Shown: positions 16,060-23,513 of the stretch, piece by piece
Layout of the letters: each line of letters opens with the position of its first letter
How positions within the stretch are numbered: position 1 is the first letter of the stretch
Assembly (NCBI GenBank): GCA_021399395.1
Contig: JAAFKJ010000156.1
Location: 1-39,457, forward strand
Length of the DNA stretch: 39,457 bases
Direction: 5' to 3'
Origin: Candidatus Heimdallarchaeota archaeon
GTDB taxonomy: Archaea > Asgardarchaeota > Heimdallarchaeia > Heimdallarchaeales > Heimdallarchaeaceae
The notes under the pieces: generated by a model
The model's database searches: none
Told to the model about the DNA's origin: nothing
Seen by the model: only the letters and a program-made list of their open reading frames with translations
Position numbers and translations under genes: made by a program

Positions 16060-16230
16060 TTAAAGGTCTCTTGCGGAAACTGTTTTTCTTCCATTTGCTT
16101 TAGCTCTACCAGCTGCTTTCTTAACTAGAACAGCTATCTTTTCATCTAAAGCTTTTAGAAGATCTCCACCAACCTTGTAATCGCCGAGTTCTTTGACATA
16201 ATCTCTGATTTTTGATTGAACAATCATCAT
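16060..16230 (-). CDS. 56-residue histone-fold protein
   Basis: The frame from ATG at 16230 (or 16227) to TAA at 16060-16062 encodes a product that begins MMIVQSKIRDYVKEL. It has three helical segments: 4-14, 20-42 (VGGDLLKALDEKIAVLVKKA) and a short C-terminal helix after the loop RAKANGRKTVSARDL (42-56). The loop-strand phrase NGRKTVSARDL and the central helix are those of small archaeal histone-fold proteins of the DUF1931/face-to-face type. It would bind DNA as a dimer or tetramer with surface lysines and arginines. It is too short for common ORF filters, so it is easily missed. It converges with the THUMP gene. Function beyond DNA binding is not inferred. Confidence 0.78.
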   Translation of the reverse strand: MMIVQSKIRDYVKELGDYKVGGDLLKALDEKIAVLVKKAAGRAKANGRKTVSARDL

Positions 16231-16262
16231 TTTACTCGTACTTCTGTCGGTTTTTACTTGCC

Positions 16263-16298
16263 TAGGGGGCTAGTATGTTAATAACTTGCTTCCCCCTA
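16263..16298. promoter_or_regulatory. GC-rich inverted repeat before the histone-fold gene
   Basis: TAGGGGG (16263-16269) and CCCCCTA (16292-16298) are 7-base inverted arms with a 22-base spacer, unusually GC-rich for this window. They lie 33-68 bases before the start of the minus-strand histone-fold gene, near its probable TATA box TTTTTAATA (about 16297-16305). This fits an operator or a leader hairpin. Otherwise 16231-16532 holds no gene: the minus-strand frame at 16262-16492 has no family features. Confidence 0.4.
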
Positions 16299-16461
16299 TT
16301 AAAAACCTTTTCGGTAATGTCGAGAAATTTTCGTATTACACACTCTCTAATTGAAGAATTCGTTAAAAAATATTTTTTTACGTCGTAAAAATGCAGTTTT
16401 TTGGCTTTAGAAGGTATTTCGCTCTGAAAGTGCCACAATGTGTTGTTTCTGGCTGTATTAT

Positions 16462-16490
16462 AAAACTTTAAAAGCAACCTAAAAGGTTGC
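16462..16490 (-). terminator. Probable terminator of the aminotransferase gene
   Basis: GCAACCT/AGGTTGC (16474-16490) is a perfect 7-base hairpin with a 3-base loop, 43 bases after the aminotransferase stop. It is followed on the minus strand by TTTTAAAGTTTTA. The U-rich tract after a stable stem fits termination of the minus-strand transcript. Confidence 0.55.
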
Positions 16491-16532
16491 ACTAATTTGC
16501 AATAAAAGTATGAAAAAAAGACGATTTTTACT

Positions 16533-17810
16533 CTATAAATTTTCCTTGAGTAAATTACCTAGTTTTCTTACACCTACATCAATCAAATCCGGTGGTAAAA
16601 ATGAATATCCTATTCGCATACCCCCGGTGATAACTTTCAAGGGTTCAATCTCTCTTGCTTCTGGATCATAAGAGTGCCCAGTTGGTGGATAGAAAGCTGC
16701 ACCAGGTACAACTAGAACGTCATTTGGATGAAGAATCTCTTGATTGAATTTTCTTACATCAAATGTATAAGCTTGCTCTCCTTTAGGTTGCCACCAGATA
16801 AAAAATCCACCAGTTGGATTGGTGAAATCTCCCTCTGGAAAAGTTTCAAGAAGAGCTTGGTATGCAGCGTCTTTCTGATCTTTGTATTTTTGAACTATGA
16901 TTGGTAATTGTTCATCAATATATTTGCCATAATAAATTTCAGCAATTCTTTGAGTAATTGTGGGAGTACATAAATCGATATAACCCTTGGATTTTTCTGC
17001 TTCAGAATGTAAGAAATCAGGAAATAAAGAATATCCCAATCTTAATGGAGCTGCTTCTTTAGATGTAGAAGAAGTATAAATGACTCTGCTATTGTCTTTG
17101 TCCAATGTTTTCATCGATGGTCTTTTTTGTTCAAATTGTATTTCTTTGTAAGCTGAATCAGCAATGACTATCACATCATGTTGCTCAGCAATATTGAACA
17201 ATTGCTCCCTTCTCTTTATGGGTAGGGTGGTTCCTTTTGGATTATCACTATCTTCAACAACATAGAGGATTTTTACTTTTTTCCCAAATTCTTTCTCAGC
17301 TTTGATTATTGTGTCCTCAACATATTCTGGAATCAAACCATCTGCGTCAGTTGGAGCTGTAACCACATGACCGCCTACTTTGACAACAGTAGTAACAAAC
17401 CCTAAGTAAGCCGGAGAAGGAGTAACGACTATGTCGCCAGGATTTATCAAAGTATCAAGTGCTAGGTAGACGGCTTGTTGAGAACCTGTAGTTATCAATA
17501 TTTTTTCCCAATCTTCTGCTCCACTTATGATATCGATGCCATCTCTTCTATGAATTCTTTCAGCTAAAACTTTACGAAAACCAGGGTCACCTGCGGTTTG
17601 ACCATATTGAAACTCATTGATAACATTTTGAGAATCTGAGTCATAATAGTCTGCTAATTCTCTTAAAATTTCAGGAAATATTTTAGTTGGAAGATTTCCT
17701 GGTAACCCACCAGCTAGGTAGTATTTTGTCTTATTTTTTAAAAGTCTTCGAATTTCGCTCTCAGGGACTTCTCGTGTCCAGTCTGCTAGAACTTCTCTTA
17801 TCGGATCCAT
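16533..17810 (-). CDS. PLP-dependent aminotransferase, class I/II (LysN-like)
   Basis: A 425-residue fold-type I enzyme. AGGLPGNLP (33-41) is the substrate loop, YGQTAGDPGFRKVLAERI (69-86) the core opening, TTGSQQAVYLALD (107-119) the phosphate-binding region, Asn 190-Pro 191 in DSDNPKGT, Asp 218 and Tyr 221 in ADSAYKEI, and the PLP lysine is Lys 251 in TSSTSKEAAPLRLGY. The order and the GGLPG loop match the 2-aminoadipate/MocR-like branch, whose members transaminate 2-aminoadipate, aromatic or branched-chain amino acids. The substrate cannot be fixed from the sequence. It stands alone on the minus strand, divergent from the reductase gene by 125 bases; TATA-like GTATTTAAG precedes the start. 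No lysine-pathway gene is near. Confidence 0.87.
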   Translation of the reverse strand: MDPIREVLADWTREVPESEIRRLLKNKTKYYLAGGLPGNLPTKIFPEILRELADYYDSDSQNVINEFQYGQTAGDPGFRKVLAERIHRRDGIDIISGAEDWEKILITTGSQQAVYLALDTLINPGDIVVTPSPAYLGFVTTVVKVGGHVVTAPTDADGLIPEYVEDTIIKAEKEFGKKVKILYVVEDSDNPKGTTLPIKRREQLFNIAEQHDVIVIADSAYKEIQFEQKRPSMKTLDKDNSRVIYTSSTSKEAAPLRLGYSLFPDFLHSEAEKSKGYIDLCTPTITQRIAEIYYGKYIDEQLPIIVQKYKDQKDAAYQALLETFPEGDFTNPTGGFFIWWQPKGEQAYTFDVRKFNQEILHPNDVLVVPGAAFYPPTGHSYDPEAREIEPLKVITGGMRIGYSFLPPDLIDVGVRKLGNLLKENL

Positions 17811-17935
17811 TTTAACACATCACTTAAATACGTATTCTAAAACTGTATTTTTCTAATTTAGTTTATCTAAAAAACTTTCCCTACCGCTATGTTAACTTGA
17901 GTTAAATTTTTCAATTACCACAACTTTATGAAACC

Positions 17936-19105
17936 ATGGAAGAACCCAAGATAGCTATTGTGGGTGGTGGACCAGCTGGACTTCAAGCTGCAATAACTGT
18001 AGCTAAACAAGGATTTCAACCAGTTGTTTTTGAAGAACACCAACGAATAGGCTCTCCTATTCAGTGTGGGGAAGGAATGAGTCTTAAAGCTTTCCATGAT
18101 TTTTCTATTCCCACAACAAACAACGAGTTTTGTGTGAGAGAACACAAACAATGTCAATTGGTTTTTCCATCAAATAAAATACTATATGGCGACATACATG
18201 CCTTCATGATAAAGAGAGATAGTTTTGACCAATATTTAGCCAACAAAGCGATAGAAGCTGGTGCAGAGATTAAGACCAACACAAAGATTTTGGAAATAAG
18301 AAGGAAACCTGAAGGCTCAATTATTAAGTTAAAAGGACAAGATAAAACAACTTACTTTTCCCACTTTTTGATTTTAGCAGAAGGAGCAAGGGCTAAATTA
18401 GCTCAAAATCTCAGTTTTTCCTCTCCCCAATTGATTAAAGCTTTTGAATACAGAATTGAGGGAGAATGGGGTGAGGATTTGGAATTTCATTTCGATGCCC
18501 AAGATTATCCTTCTGGTTACTGTTGGATTTTTCCCAGAGACAATGAAACGAATGTTGGAATAGTTACAACAGCCAAACAAATGAAAACTAGATTAGATTC
18601 TTTTTTGAAAAAGAAGAAAATAAAAGGAAAAATAGTTAAGAAAATTGGAGGTGCAATTCCAATGAAAGGTCCCGTGAGTAAATTGGCTTCCAATAATATC
18701 GTTCTTGCAGGTGATACAGCTGGAATGGTAAATCCAATTTTTTATGGGGGGATAAGAATCGGAATGACAAGTGGTAAATTTGCAGGAAAAGTAGGAGTTG
18801 AATATCTTACTAGTTTAGAGGAAGGGACCGAATACTCAACACAGCAATACTCACAATATTTAAGTCAATTACAGTTTATGCAAGATGTTAATTTGAAATG
18901 TCACAATTTTTTCTATAGCAGATCTAATTCTTTTCTCACAAAATTGGGTAAAACTTTTGATAAGAAGTCAATTAATCAAATAACTGGATGGGAAAAAGCA
19001 AAGATTTTTGGAAATCTTCTCAAAAATCCTTCTTTGTTGAAATATCCTAGAGGATTGCTTAGGATATATCTTGGTTTTAAGATAGCCCGTGATTGGGGGT
19101 TTTAA
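17936..19105 (+). CDS. Geranylgeranyl reductase-family flavoprotein
   Basis: A 389-residue FAD enzyme. IAIVGGGPAGLQAAI (7-21) is the dinucleotide-binding loop, followed by FEEHQRIGSPIQCGEGMS, the conserved Cys-Gly-Glu region. VLAGDTAGMVNPIFYGGIR (about 252-270) is the second FAD motif, with the late GxR-rich segment. Such enzymes saturate the geranylgeranyl chains of archaeal lipids, or isoprenoid quinones. The domain around 120-220 is the catalytic beta-sheet. It opens a plus-strand run of rpoN, rps2 and isoprenoid genes; the location agrees with a role in membrane-lipid synthesis. It is divergent from the aminotransferase. The exact substrate, phospholipid or prenyl phosphate, is not determined. 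Confidence 0.87.
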   Translation: MEEPKIAIVGGGPAGLQAAITVAKQGFQPVVFEEHQRIGSPIQCGEGMSLKAFHDFSIPTTNNEFCVREHKQCQLVFPSNKILYGDIHAFMIKRDSFDQYLANKAIEAGAEIKTNTKILEIRRKPEGSIIKLKGQDKTTYFSHFLILAEGARAKLAQNLSFSSPQLIKAFEYRIEGEWGEDLEFHFDAQDYPSGYCWIFPRDNETNVGIVTTAKQMKTRLDSFLKKKKIKGKIVKKIGGAIPMKGPVSKLASNNIVLAGDTAGMVNPIFYGGIRIGMTSGKFAGKVGVEYLTSLEEGTEYSTQQYSQYLSQLQFMQDVNLKCHNFFYSRSNSFLTKLGKTFDKKSINQITGWEKAKIFGNLLKNPSLLKYPRGLLRIYLGFKIARDWGF

Positions 19106-19160
19106 ACTATCGACAATCATAATAGTTAAATGTATGATTTGAAAGGAATGATTGTCTGAA

Positions 19161-19352
19161 ATGATTATTCCAGTAAGATGTTTTACCTGTGGTACTTTGA
19201 TTGCTGATAAATGGGATGAATTCGTAAAGAGAATTGATGAAGGAGAAAATCCTCAAAAAATTCTTGACGATTTAAATGTAAAACGATGGTGTTGTAGAAG
19301 AATGCTTGTTTCACATACAGATTTAATTGAGGATTTCTTGCCTTTTACTTAA
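19161..19352 (+). CDS. rpoN: DNA-directed RNA polymerase subunit N
   Basis: A 63-residue subunit (Rpo10) that helps assemble the alpha-like D/L platform of archaeal RNA polymerase. [18 protein letters not shown] is the diagnostic start; zinc ligands are Cys 7, Cys 10, and the CC pair in KRWCCRRML (around 44-45). The ATG at 19161 is preferred over the TTG at 19152 because the family begins with [18 protein letters not shown] upstream may aid initiation. In several archaea this gene lies with rpoK, enolase and rps2; here only rps2 follows, after 116 bases that carry a fresh promoter. Confidence 0.95.
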   Translation: MIIPVRCFTCGTLIADKWDEFVKRIDEGENPQKILDDLNVKRWCCRRMLVSHTDLIEDFLPFT

Positions 19353-19389
19353 TCTGTACAAAACAAATACTCAACTAACTGAACAGAAA

Positions 19390-19463
19390 GTTTTTAATCA
19401 AACCACTTGAGGTCTAATTGCTTACAATGCGGGAATAACCCAAATCATACACAAACTGAGGAT
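19390..19463 (+). promoter_or_regulatory. Promoter and ribosome site of rps2
   Basis: TTTTTAAT (19391-19398) is TATA-like, about 70 bases before the start. TGAGGAT (19457-19463) ends 5 bases before the ATG at 19469, a good Shine-Dalgarno match. Confidence 0.45.
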
Positions 19464-19468
19464 ACAAG

Positions 19469-20104
19469 ATGTCAGAGGAAATAGAAGAAACCACTGAAGA
19501 AGAAGCGTTGTTAATACCTCGTGATACCTATCTAGTTTCAGGTATCCACATAGGAACAAGTGTTTGTACAAAGTATATGGCGCCTTTCAAATATAGAGTC
19601 AGAAATGATGGTATATATGTTTTAGATGTAAATGCCACTGATGAAAGAATTAGGATTGCTGCTAAATTCTTGAGTCGTTTTGAACCATCAAAAGTAGCAG
19701 TTTTTGCAACAAGACAATATGCTTCCGTTCCTAGTACAAAAATGGCTAGACTGGCAGGTTTCAAAGTAATCCCTGGAAGATTTATCCCTGGTACATTGAC
19801 TAATCCTTCATATGAAGGTTATATTGAACCAGATGTAGTTATTCTAACAGATCCAAGAGCAGACAAACAATCTTTAACTGAAGCTGCTTCAAGAGGGATA
19901 CCCATAGTTGCATTATGTGATACAGATAATGTTACAAATAATGTGGATTTGGTTATTCCAGTAAATAACAAAGGTAGAAAATCATTAGCTCAAGTTTATT
20001 ATCTACTAACCAGAGAAATACTCAGGGCTAGAGGGGAACTTAATGAGGCTGAAGACTTACCAGTTACAGTTGATGACTTCGCTTTCAAGCTTTTAAAGGA
20101 TTAA
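19469..20104 (+). CDS. rps2: 30S ribosomal protein S2
   Basis: A 211-residue S2 protein of the small subunit. An acidic head (EEIEETTEEEALL) precedes the conserved core: YLVSGIHIGTSVCTKYM (22-38), YVLDVNATDERIRIAAKFL, VAVFATRQYASVPSTKMA and IPGRFIPGTLTNP, then EPDVVILTDPRADKQSLTEA and GIPIVALCDTDNVTNNVD. The length and form are archaeal/eukaryotic-like. Its gene precedes mevalonate kinase by 59 bases, an association common in archaea. TGAGGAT supplies the ribosome site. Expression is probably high and constitutive. Confidence 0.96.
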   Translation: MSEEIEETTEEEALLIPRDTYLVSGIHIGTSVCTKYMAPFKYRVRNDGIYVLDVNATDERIRIAAKFLSRFEPSKVAVFATRQYASVPSTKMARLAGFKVIPGRFIPGTLTNPSYEGYIEPDVVILTDPRADKQSLTEAASRGIPIVALCDTDNVTNNVDLVIPVNNKGRKSLAQVYYLLTREILRARGELNEAEDLPVTVDDFAFKLLKD

Positions 20105-20163
20105 ACTCCTTTTTTTCCTTACTTTTGAAAAAGGTTTTTTATGCACAATTTCTATTTGTGTTT

Positions 20164-21135
20164 ATGGTTGCCGATTCTATAAAGTTCTCAGCTCCAGGTA
20201 AAGTAATACTTTTTGGAGAACATTCTGTTGTTTACGGGCATCCAGCAATAGCTGCAGCTATTGGTCTTAGAGCATTGTGCGAAGTGACAAGGTCAAATGA
20301 AGAAACAATAACTATTTCCGCTCCTATGCTTTTTTCTGATCAAACATTCACTATTTCTGAGAAAAGTATTGTTCCTACAGAATTAGAATCATTCAAACAC
20401 ATTCTCCTTCTACTAAGTAGGAGTCATGAAAACGGTTTCATTCCAAAAGTAGAACTGTCTTCTAGTATCCCTCCTTCTGCAGGTTTAGGTTCAAGCGCTG
20501 CAACAGCTGTCTCTCTTACAGCTAGTCTTTTAGAATTTTATGGACATGACCATGATCTTGAAACAATTAATGATATTGCCTTTGAATCAGAAAAAATAAC
20601 TCATGGTTCTCCTTCAGGAATAGATAATTCAATCTCAACTTACGGCGGGGGGATAATTTACGAAAAAGGAGTTATAACTCCTTTAACTTCAAAGATTCCT
20701 TCATCCACACTCGTTATTATTGATAGTGGGATTCCTAGACAAACAAAGAAGCTTATAGAAAAAGTCCAGAAGAAGAAAGACGTTGAACCTAAAAATGTAC
20801 AAACCATTTTTAACAAAATAGAGGATATTACTTTGGATGCAAAGAAGTATTTAGAATCAGGAAATATTAGGCAAGTTGGAAATTTAATGAATGAAAATCA
20901 TGAATTGCTTGAGAAACTAGATGTTGGTATTCCCTTCATAAGCAATATTGTGGATTTCATTGATAAAACCGATGCTCTTGGAAGGAAGTTGACAGGAGCT
21001 GGAGGAGGGGGTAGTGTGATAGCTCTGTATGATGATTATGAATATGCAAAAGATGTTGTTTCAGACTTCGTAATCAATGGGTTTGATGCATATCTTACGA
21101 ATATATTTGAAACTGGTGTTAAGATTGAAGAATGA
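20164..21135 (+). CDS. mvk: Mevalonate kinase
   Basis: A 323-residue GHMP kinase that phosphorylates mevalonate in isoprenoid synthesis. FSAPGKVILFGEHSVVYGHP (8-27) is motif 1; SIPPSAGLGSSAATAVSL (101-118) is the ATP-binding loop; SPSGIDNSIST (149-159) contains the catalytic Asp 154; KLTGAGGGGSVIALYD is motif 3. The ATG at 20164 is chosen over the upstream TTG at 20125, because the latter adds a non-conserved hydrophobic head and lies before the probable TATA box TTTTTTATG (20132-20140). The message may be leaderless. Its end overlaps the next gene. The pair with isopentenyl phosphate kinase indicates the modified archaeal mevalonate route. Confidence 0.94.
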   Translation: MVADSIKFSAPGKVILFGEHSVVYGHPAIAAAIGLRALCEVTRSNEETITISAPMLFSDQTFTISEKSIVPTELESFKHILLLLSRSHENGFIPKVELSSSIPPSAGLGSSAATAVSLTASLLEFYGHDHDLETINDIAFESEKITHGSPSGIDNSISTYGGGIIYEKGVITPLTSKIPSSTLVIIDSGIPRQTKKLIEKVQKKKDVEPKNVQTIFNKIEDITLDAKKYLESGNIRQVGNLMNENHELLEKLDVGIPFISNIVDFIDKTDALGRKLTGAGGGGSVIALYDDYEYAKDVVSDFVINGFDAYLTNIFETGVKIEE

Positions 21136-21928
21136 ACAAATTGATATCATAAAAATTGGTGGCTCAATAATTACAAACAAAAGTGAATATCGAACCTTGA
21201 GGAAAAAACAGTTATTGTTACTTAGCAAAGAACTTGCAAAATGGGAAAAAAAATGTATAATTATTCATGGAGCTGGTTCTTTTGGACACACAGTTGCCAA
21301 CCAATACTCAATCCATTTAGGTTTTAGTAACCAAAATCAACTAAAAGGAATACTTCAAATTCGAAAAGATATGCTTGAGTTAACAGAAGCTGTAACTCAT
21401 TCTTTAGTTGAAAACGGCGTGAATGCTCTTAGCTTTCAGACAAGTGCGATAGTTTTCGAGAATGAAGGTGGATTCTCTTTTCATTTCAATCCAGTGAAAA
21501 AGGCGTTATCTCTGGGTTTTTGTCCAATTCTATCAGGTGATGTTTTATTTACAGAAGCCAAAGGATTTAGAATTTTCAGTGGTGATGCTCTAATACGTTT
21601 GCTTGTTCAACACTTTGATGTTGGTAGAGTGATATTCATTTCTGATGTAGATGGATTATTTCTGCAAGATCCCGAAACTAAAGAAGATAAACTAGTGAGT
21701 TCTCTAACCACAAATGACTTTGAAAATGTAGAAATAGGTGAGTTAAACCAAGACGATTCAAAAGATGTAACAGGTGAAATGAGAGGTAAAATCGAAGAGA
21801 TTAAATCTATATTAGAGCATACATCTGAAGTGATTCTTGTAAATGGTTTTCATCCAGAACGATTGACATTGGTTCGTGAAGGAGACAAATTTGTAGGTAC
21901 GACAATAATTAACGAAAATTCTACCTAA
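21125..21928 (+). CDS. ipk: Isopentenyl phosphate kinase
   Basis: A 267-residue amino-acid-kinase-fold enzyme that turns isopentenyl phosphate into the diphosphate, the last step of the archaeal mevalonate variant. IIKIGGSIITNK (8-19 from this start) is the phosphate-binding opening, and IIHGAGSFGHTVANQY carries the family's substrate His. VIFISDVDGLFLQDPETK and VTGEMRGKIEEIKSI are the ATP-side motifs. No ATG suits the conserved opening. I chose TTG at 21125, 11 bases inside the kinase gene before it; GTG at 21116 is possible, and an ATG at 21077 adds a non-conserved head. The overlap suggests translational coupling with mevalonate kinase. Confidence 0.9.
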   Translation: MKNEQIDIIKIGGSIITNKSEYRTLRKKQLLLLSKELAKWEKKCIIIHGAGSFGHTVANQYSIHLGFSNQNQLKGILQIRKDMLELTEAVTHSLVENGVNALSFQTSAIVFENEGGFSFHFNPVKKALSLGFCPILSGDVLFTEAKGFRIFSGDALIRLLVQHFDVGRVIFISDVDGLFLQDPETKEDKLVSSLTTNDFENVEIGELNQDDSKDVTGEMRGKIEEIKSILEHTSEVILVNGFHPERLTLVREGDKFVGTTIINENST

Positions 21929-21946
21929 AGATAAGTCTTTTAAACT

Positions 21947-21962
21947 AAACGAGATTTCGTTT
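21947..21962. repeat. Small inverted repeat before L7Ae
   Basis: AAACGA-GATT-TCGTTT lies 43-58 bases before the L7Ae start, beside the TATA-like runs TCTTTTAAAC and GTTTTATACC. It could be part of the ribosomal operon's promoter. Confidence 0.3.
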
Positions 21963-22004
21963 TATACCTAATGAAGGCATTATTTTAGGTGCCCGAGGTG
22001 AAGA

Positions 22005-22367
22005 ATGATGTATAAGAAATTCGATATTCCTGAAGAAGTTGTTAAAGAATCTCTAAGTATTCTAGAAACTTCTGCTAAATCTGGCAGAATAAGAAAAGGA
22101 ACAAATGAGGTTACTAAAGTCATTGAAAGAAAAACAGCACAGCTTGTTTATATCGCTGAAGATGTAAATCCTCCTGAAATAGTAATGCACTTACCTCTTT
22201 TATGTGAAGAGCAAAACATAGCATATACCTTTGTCGCAACAAAAGACGATTTAGGAAAAGCCGCTGGTTTAAAAGTTGGCTCAGCATCAATTGCTATTGT
22301 AGATGGTGGAGAAGCTAAACAAGCACTAAAAGGTCTAAATAAAAAGCTAGCAGAACTTAAGAAATAA
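22005..22367 (+). CDS. rpl7ae: Ribosomal protein L7Ae
   Basis: A 120-residue kink-turn-binding protein that serves in the large ribosomal subunit and, in archaea, in C/D and H/ACA RNPs and RNase [21 protein letters not shown] (26-45) is the RNA-binding segment, with [18 protein letters not shown] and [20 protein letters not shown] diagnostic. GAGGTGA sits just before the ATGATG start. It opens a tight set with S28e, L24e and NDK, the usual archaeal order. L7Ae is known to control its own mRNA through kink-turns in some archaea; no clear kink-turn is visible here. Confidence 0.96.
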   Translation: MMYKKFDIPEEVVKESLSILETSAKSGRIRKGTNEVTKVIERKTAQLVYIAEDVNPPEIVMHLPLLCEEQNIAYTFVATKDDLGKAAGLKVGSASIAIVDGGEAKQALKGLNKKLAELKK

Positions 22368-22381
22368 GCTTGGTGATCAAC

Positions 22382-22600
22382 ATGAGTAGAGATGAAGATG
22401 AAGCTATTCCTGCCGAAGTTATTCAAGTATTAGATAGAACTGGCAGTGTAGGAGAAGTAATCCAAGCTAGAGTAAAAGTGCTAGACGGTAGAGATAAGAA
22501 CCGTATCTTAACTCGTAACCTTAAAGGACCCGTGCGAAAAGGAGACGTAATAATGCTCCGTGAAACAGAAAGAGAAGCTAAGAAAATTAGAAGAAGGTAA
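22382..22600 (+). CDS. rps28e: 30S ribosomal protein S28e
   Basis: A 72-residue small-subunit protein with an OB-like fold. The diagnostic parts are [20 protein letters not shown] (12-31), [19 protein letters not shown] and the tail [19 protein letters not shown] acts as a ribosome site just before the ATG at 22382; the frame also includes non-ATG codons from 22370 but they only extend through that site. It is 14 bases after L7Ae and 10 before L24e, clearly one operon. Confidence 0.96.
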   Translation: MSRDEDEAIPAEVIQVLDRTGSVGEVIQARVKVLDGRDKNRILTRNLKGPVRKGDVIMLRETEREAKKIRRR

Positions 22601-22610
22601 GTGATTAACA

Positions 22611-22799
22611 ATGCCAAGAACACAAAAATGCTCATACTGTGGAAAAGATATAGAACCTGGGTGTGGGATGTTGTTCATCCAAAGAACTGGTTCCGTGCTC
22701 TATTTCTGTTCAAGCAAATGTAAAAAATCTCAACTAGTCCTAAAAAGAGATCCTAAGAAACTCAAATGGACAGAGAGATACGAAAGAAAAATTATGTAA
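22611..22799 (+). CDS. rpl24e: 50S ribosomal protein L24e
   Basis: A 62-residue zinc-finger protein of the large subunit. Cysteines at CSYCGKDIEPGCG (7-19) and FCSSKCKKS (32-40) form the C4 site, followed by DPKKLKWTERYERK. It is 10 bases after S28e. A T-rich stretch follows the stop (22800-22860), including CTTTTTATTTTCTTTTATTTT, probably ending much of the ribosomal transcript before NDK. Confidence 0.96.
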   Translation: MPRTQKCSYCGKDIEPGCGMLFIQRTGSVLYFCSSKCKKSQLVLKRDPKKLKWTERYERKIM

Positions 22800-22930
22800 T
22801 TTTTCTACTCTTTTTATTTTCTTTTATTTTATTTACTTTAGATTATTTCTTTTTATATTCTATTTGAATGAGATTTTGTGGTCGTAACAATTAATTTTTA
22901 TTGTAATAATTAAGAATCATTACAGAAATA

Positions 22931-23392
22931 ATGGTGATAAATTTGGAAAGAGAATTTATAATGATTAAACCTGATGGGGTTCAAAGAGGAATTGTTGGGC
23001 AAGTTATTCAAAGGATTGAAAATGTAGGTTTTAAGATTATAGGGTTGAAAATGATTACTGTTACAATGCAGCAAGCTGAAGAACATTATGCAATTCATAA
23101 AGGAAAACCATTCTACAACGGGCTTTTGGAATACATTACTTGTGGTCCTGTAGTTGCCATGGTTGTAGAAGGAAAAGATGCAGTTAAAATAACCAGAAAG
23201 ATTGTGGGAGCTACAAATCCTGCAGAAGCAGAACCCGGGTCAATAAGAGGGGATTATGCTCTAGAAATAGGACGAAACATTATCCATGCTGGTGACTCAC
23301 CAGAAAATGCAATTGTTGAATATAAAATCTATTTTGATGAAGAAGAATTTACTAACTATTCAAAAATAGATGAAAAATGGTTATACGAATAA
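22931..23392 (+). CDS. ndk: Nucleoside diphosphate kinase
   Basis: A 153-residue enzyme that equalises nucleoside di- and triphosphates. EREFIMIKPDGVQRGIVGQV (6-25) is the opening; GPVVAMVVEGKDAV, the Arg-rich GSIRGDYA and NIIHAGDSPENA follow, the last with the phosphorylated His at about 118. The 131-base spacer before it is T-rich and has its own TATA-like runs. In many archaea aIF5B comes next; here it is about 5 kb away because of an inserted block. Confidence 0.95.
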   Translation: MVINLEREFIMIKPDGVQRGIVGQVIQRIENVGFKIIGLKMITVTMQQAEEHYAIHKGKPFYNGLLEYITCGPVVAMVVEGKDAVKITRKIVGATNPAEAEPGSIRGDYALEIGRNIIHAGDSPENAIVEYKIYFDEEEFTNYSKIDEKWLYE

Positions 23393-23513
23393 GTGTTTGA
23401 TAAGTTACAAAAAATATCTGTCAAACCAATTTCTTTTTATTTATTTTATTTAGCTAAATATTCTTCTAATTTCATCCAAAAGATATTAAAGAATAATACT
23501 GAGACTAATATCT

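Noticed and set aside
16262-16492. 76-residue frame on the minus strand
   Set aside because: It overlaps a hairpin, the promoter region of the histone-fold gene and shows no family features or coding composition.
20125-20163. Upstream start of mevalonate kinase at TTG 20125
   Set aside because: It adds a non-conserved hydrophobic head and overlaps the likely TATA box.
21929-22004. Kink-turn in the L7Ae leader as an autoregulatory site
   Set aside because: Only the ATGATG start resembles a C box; no matching D box or flanking stems were found.
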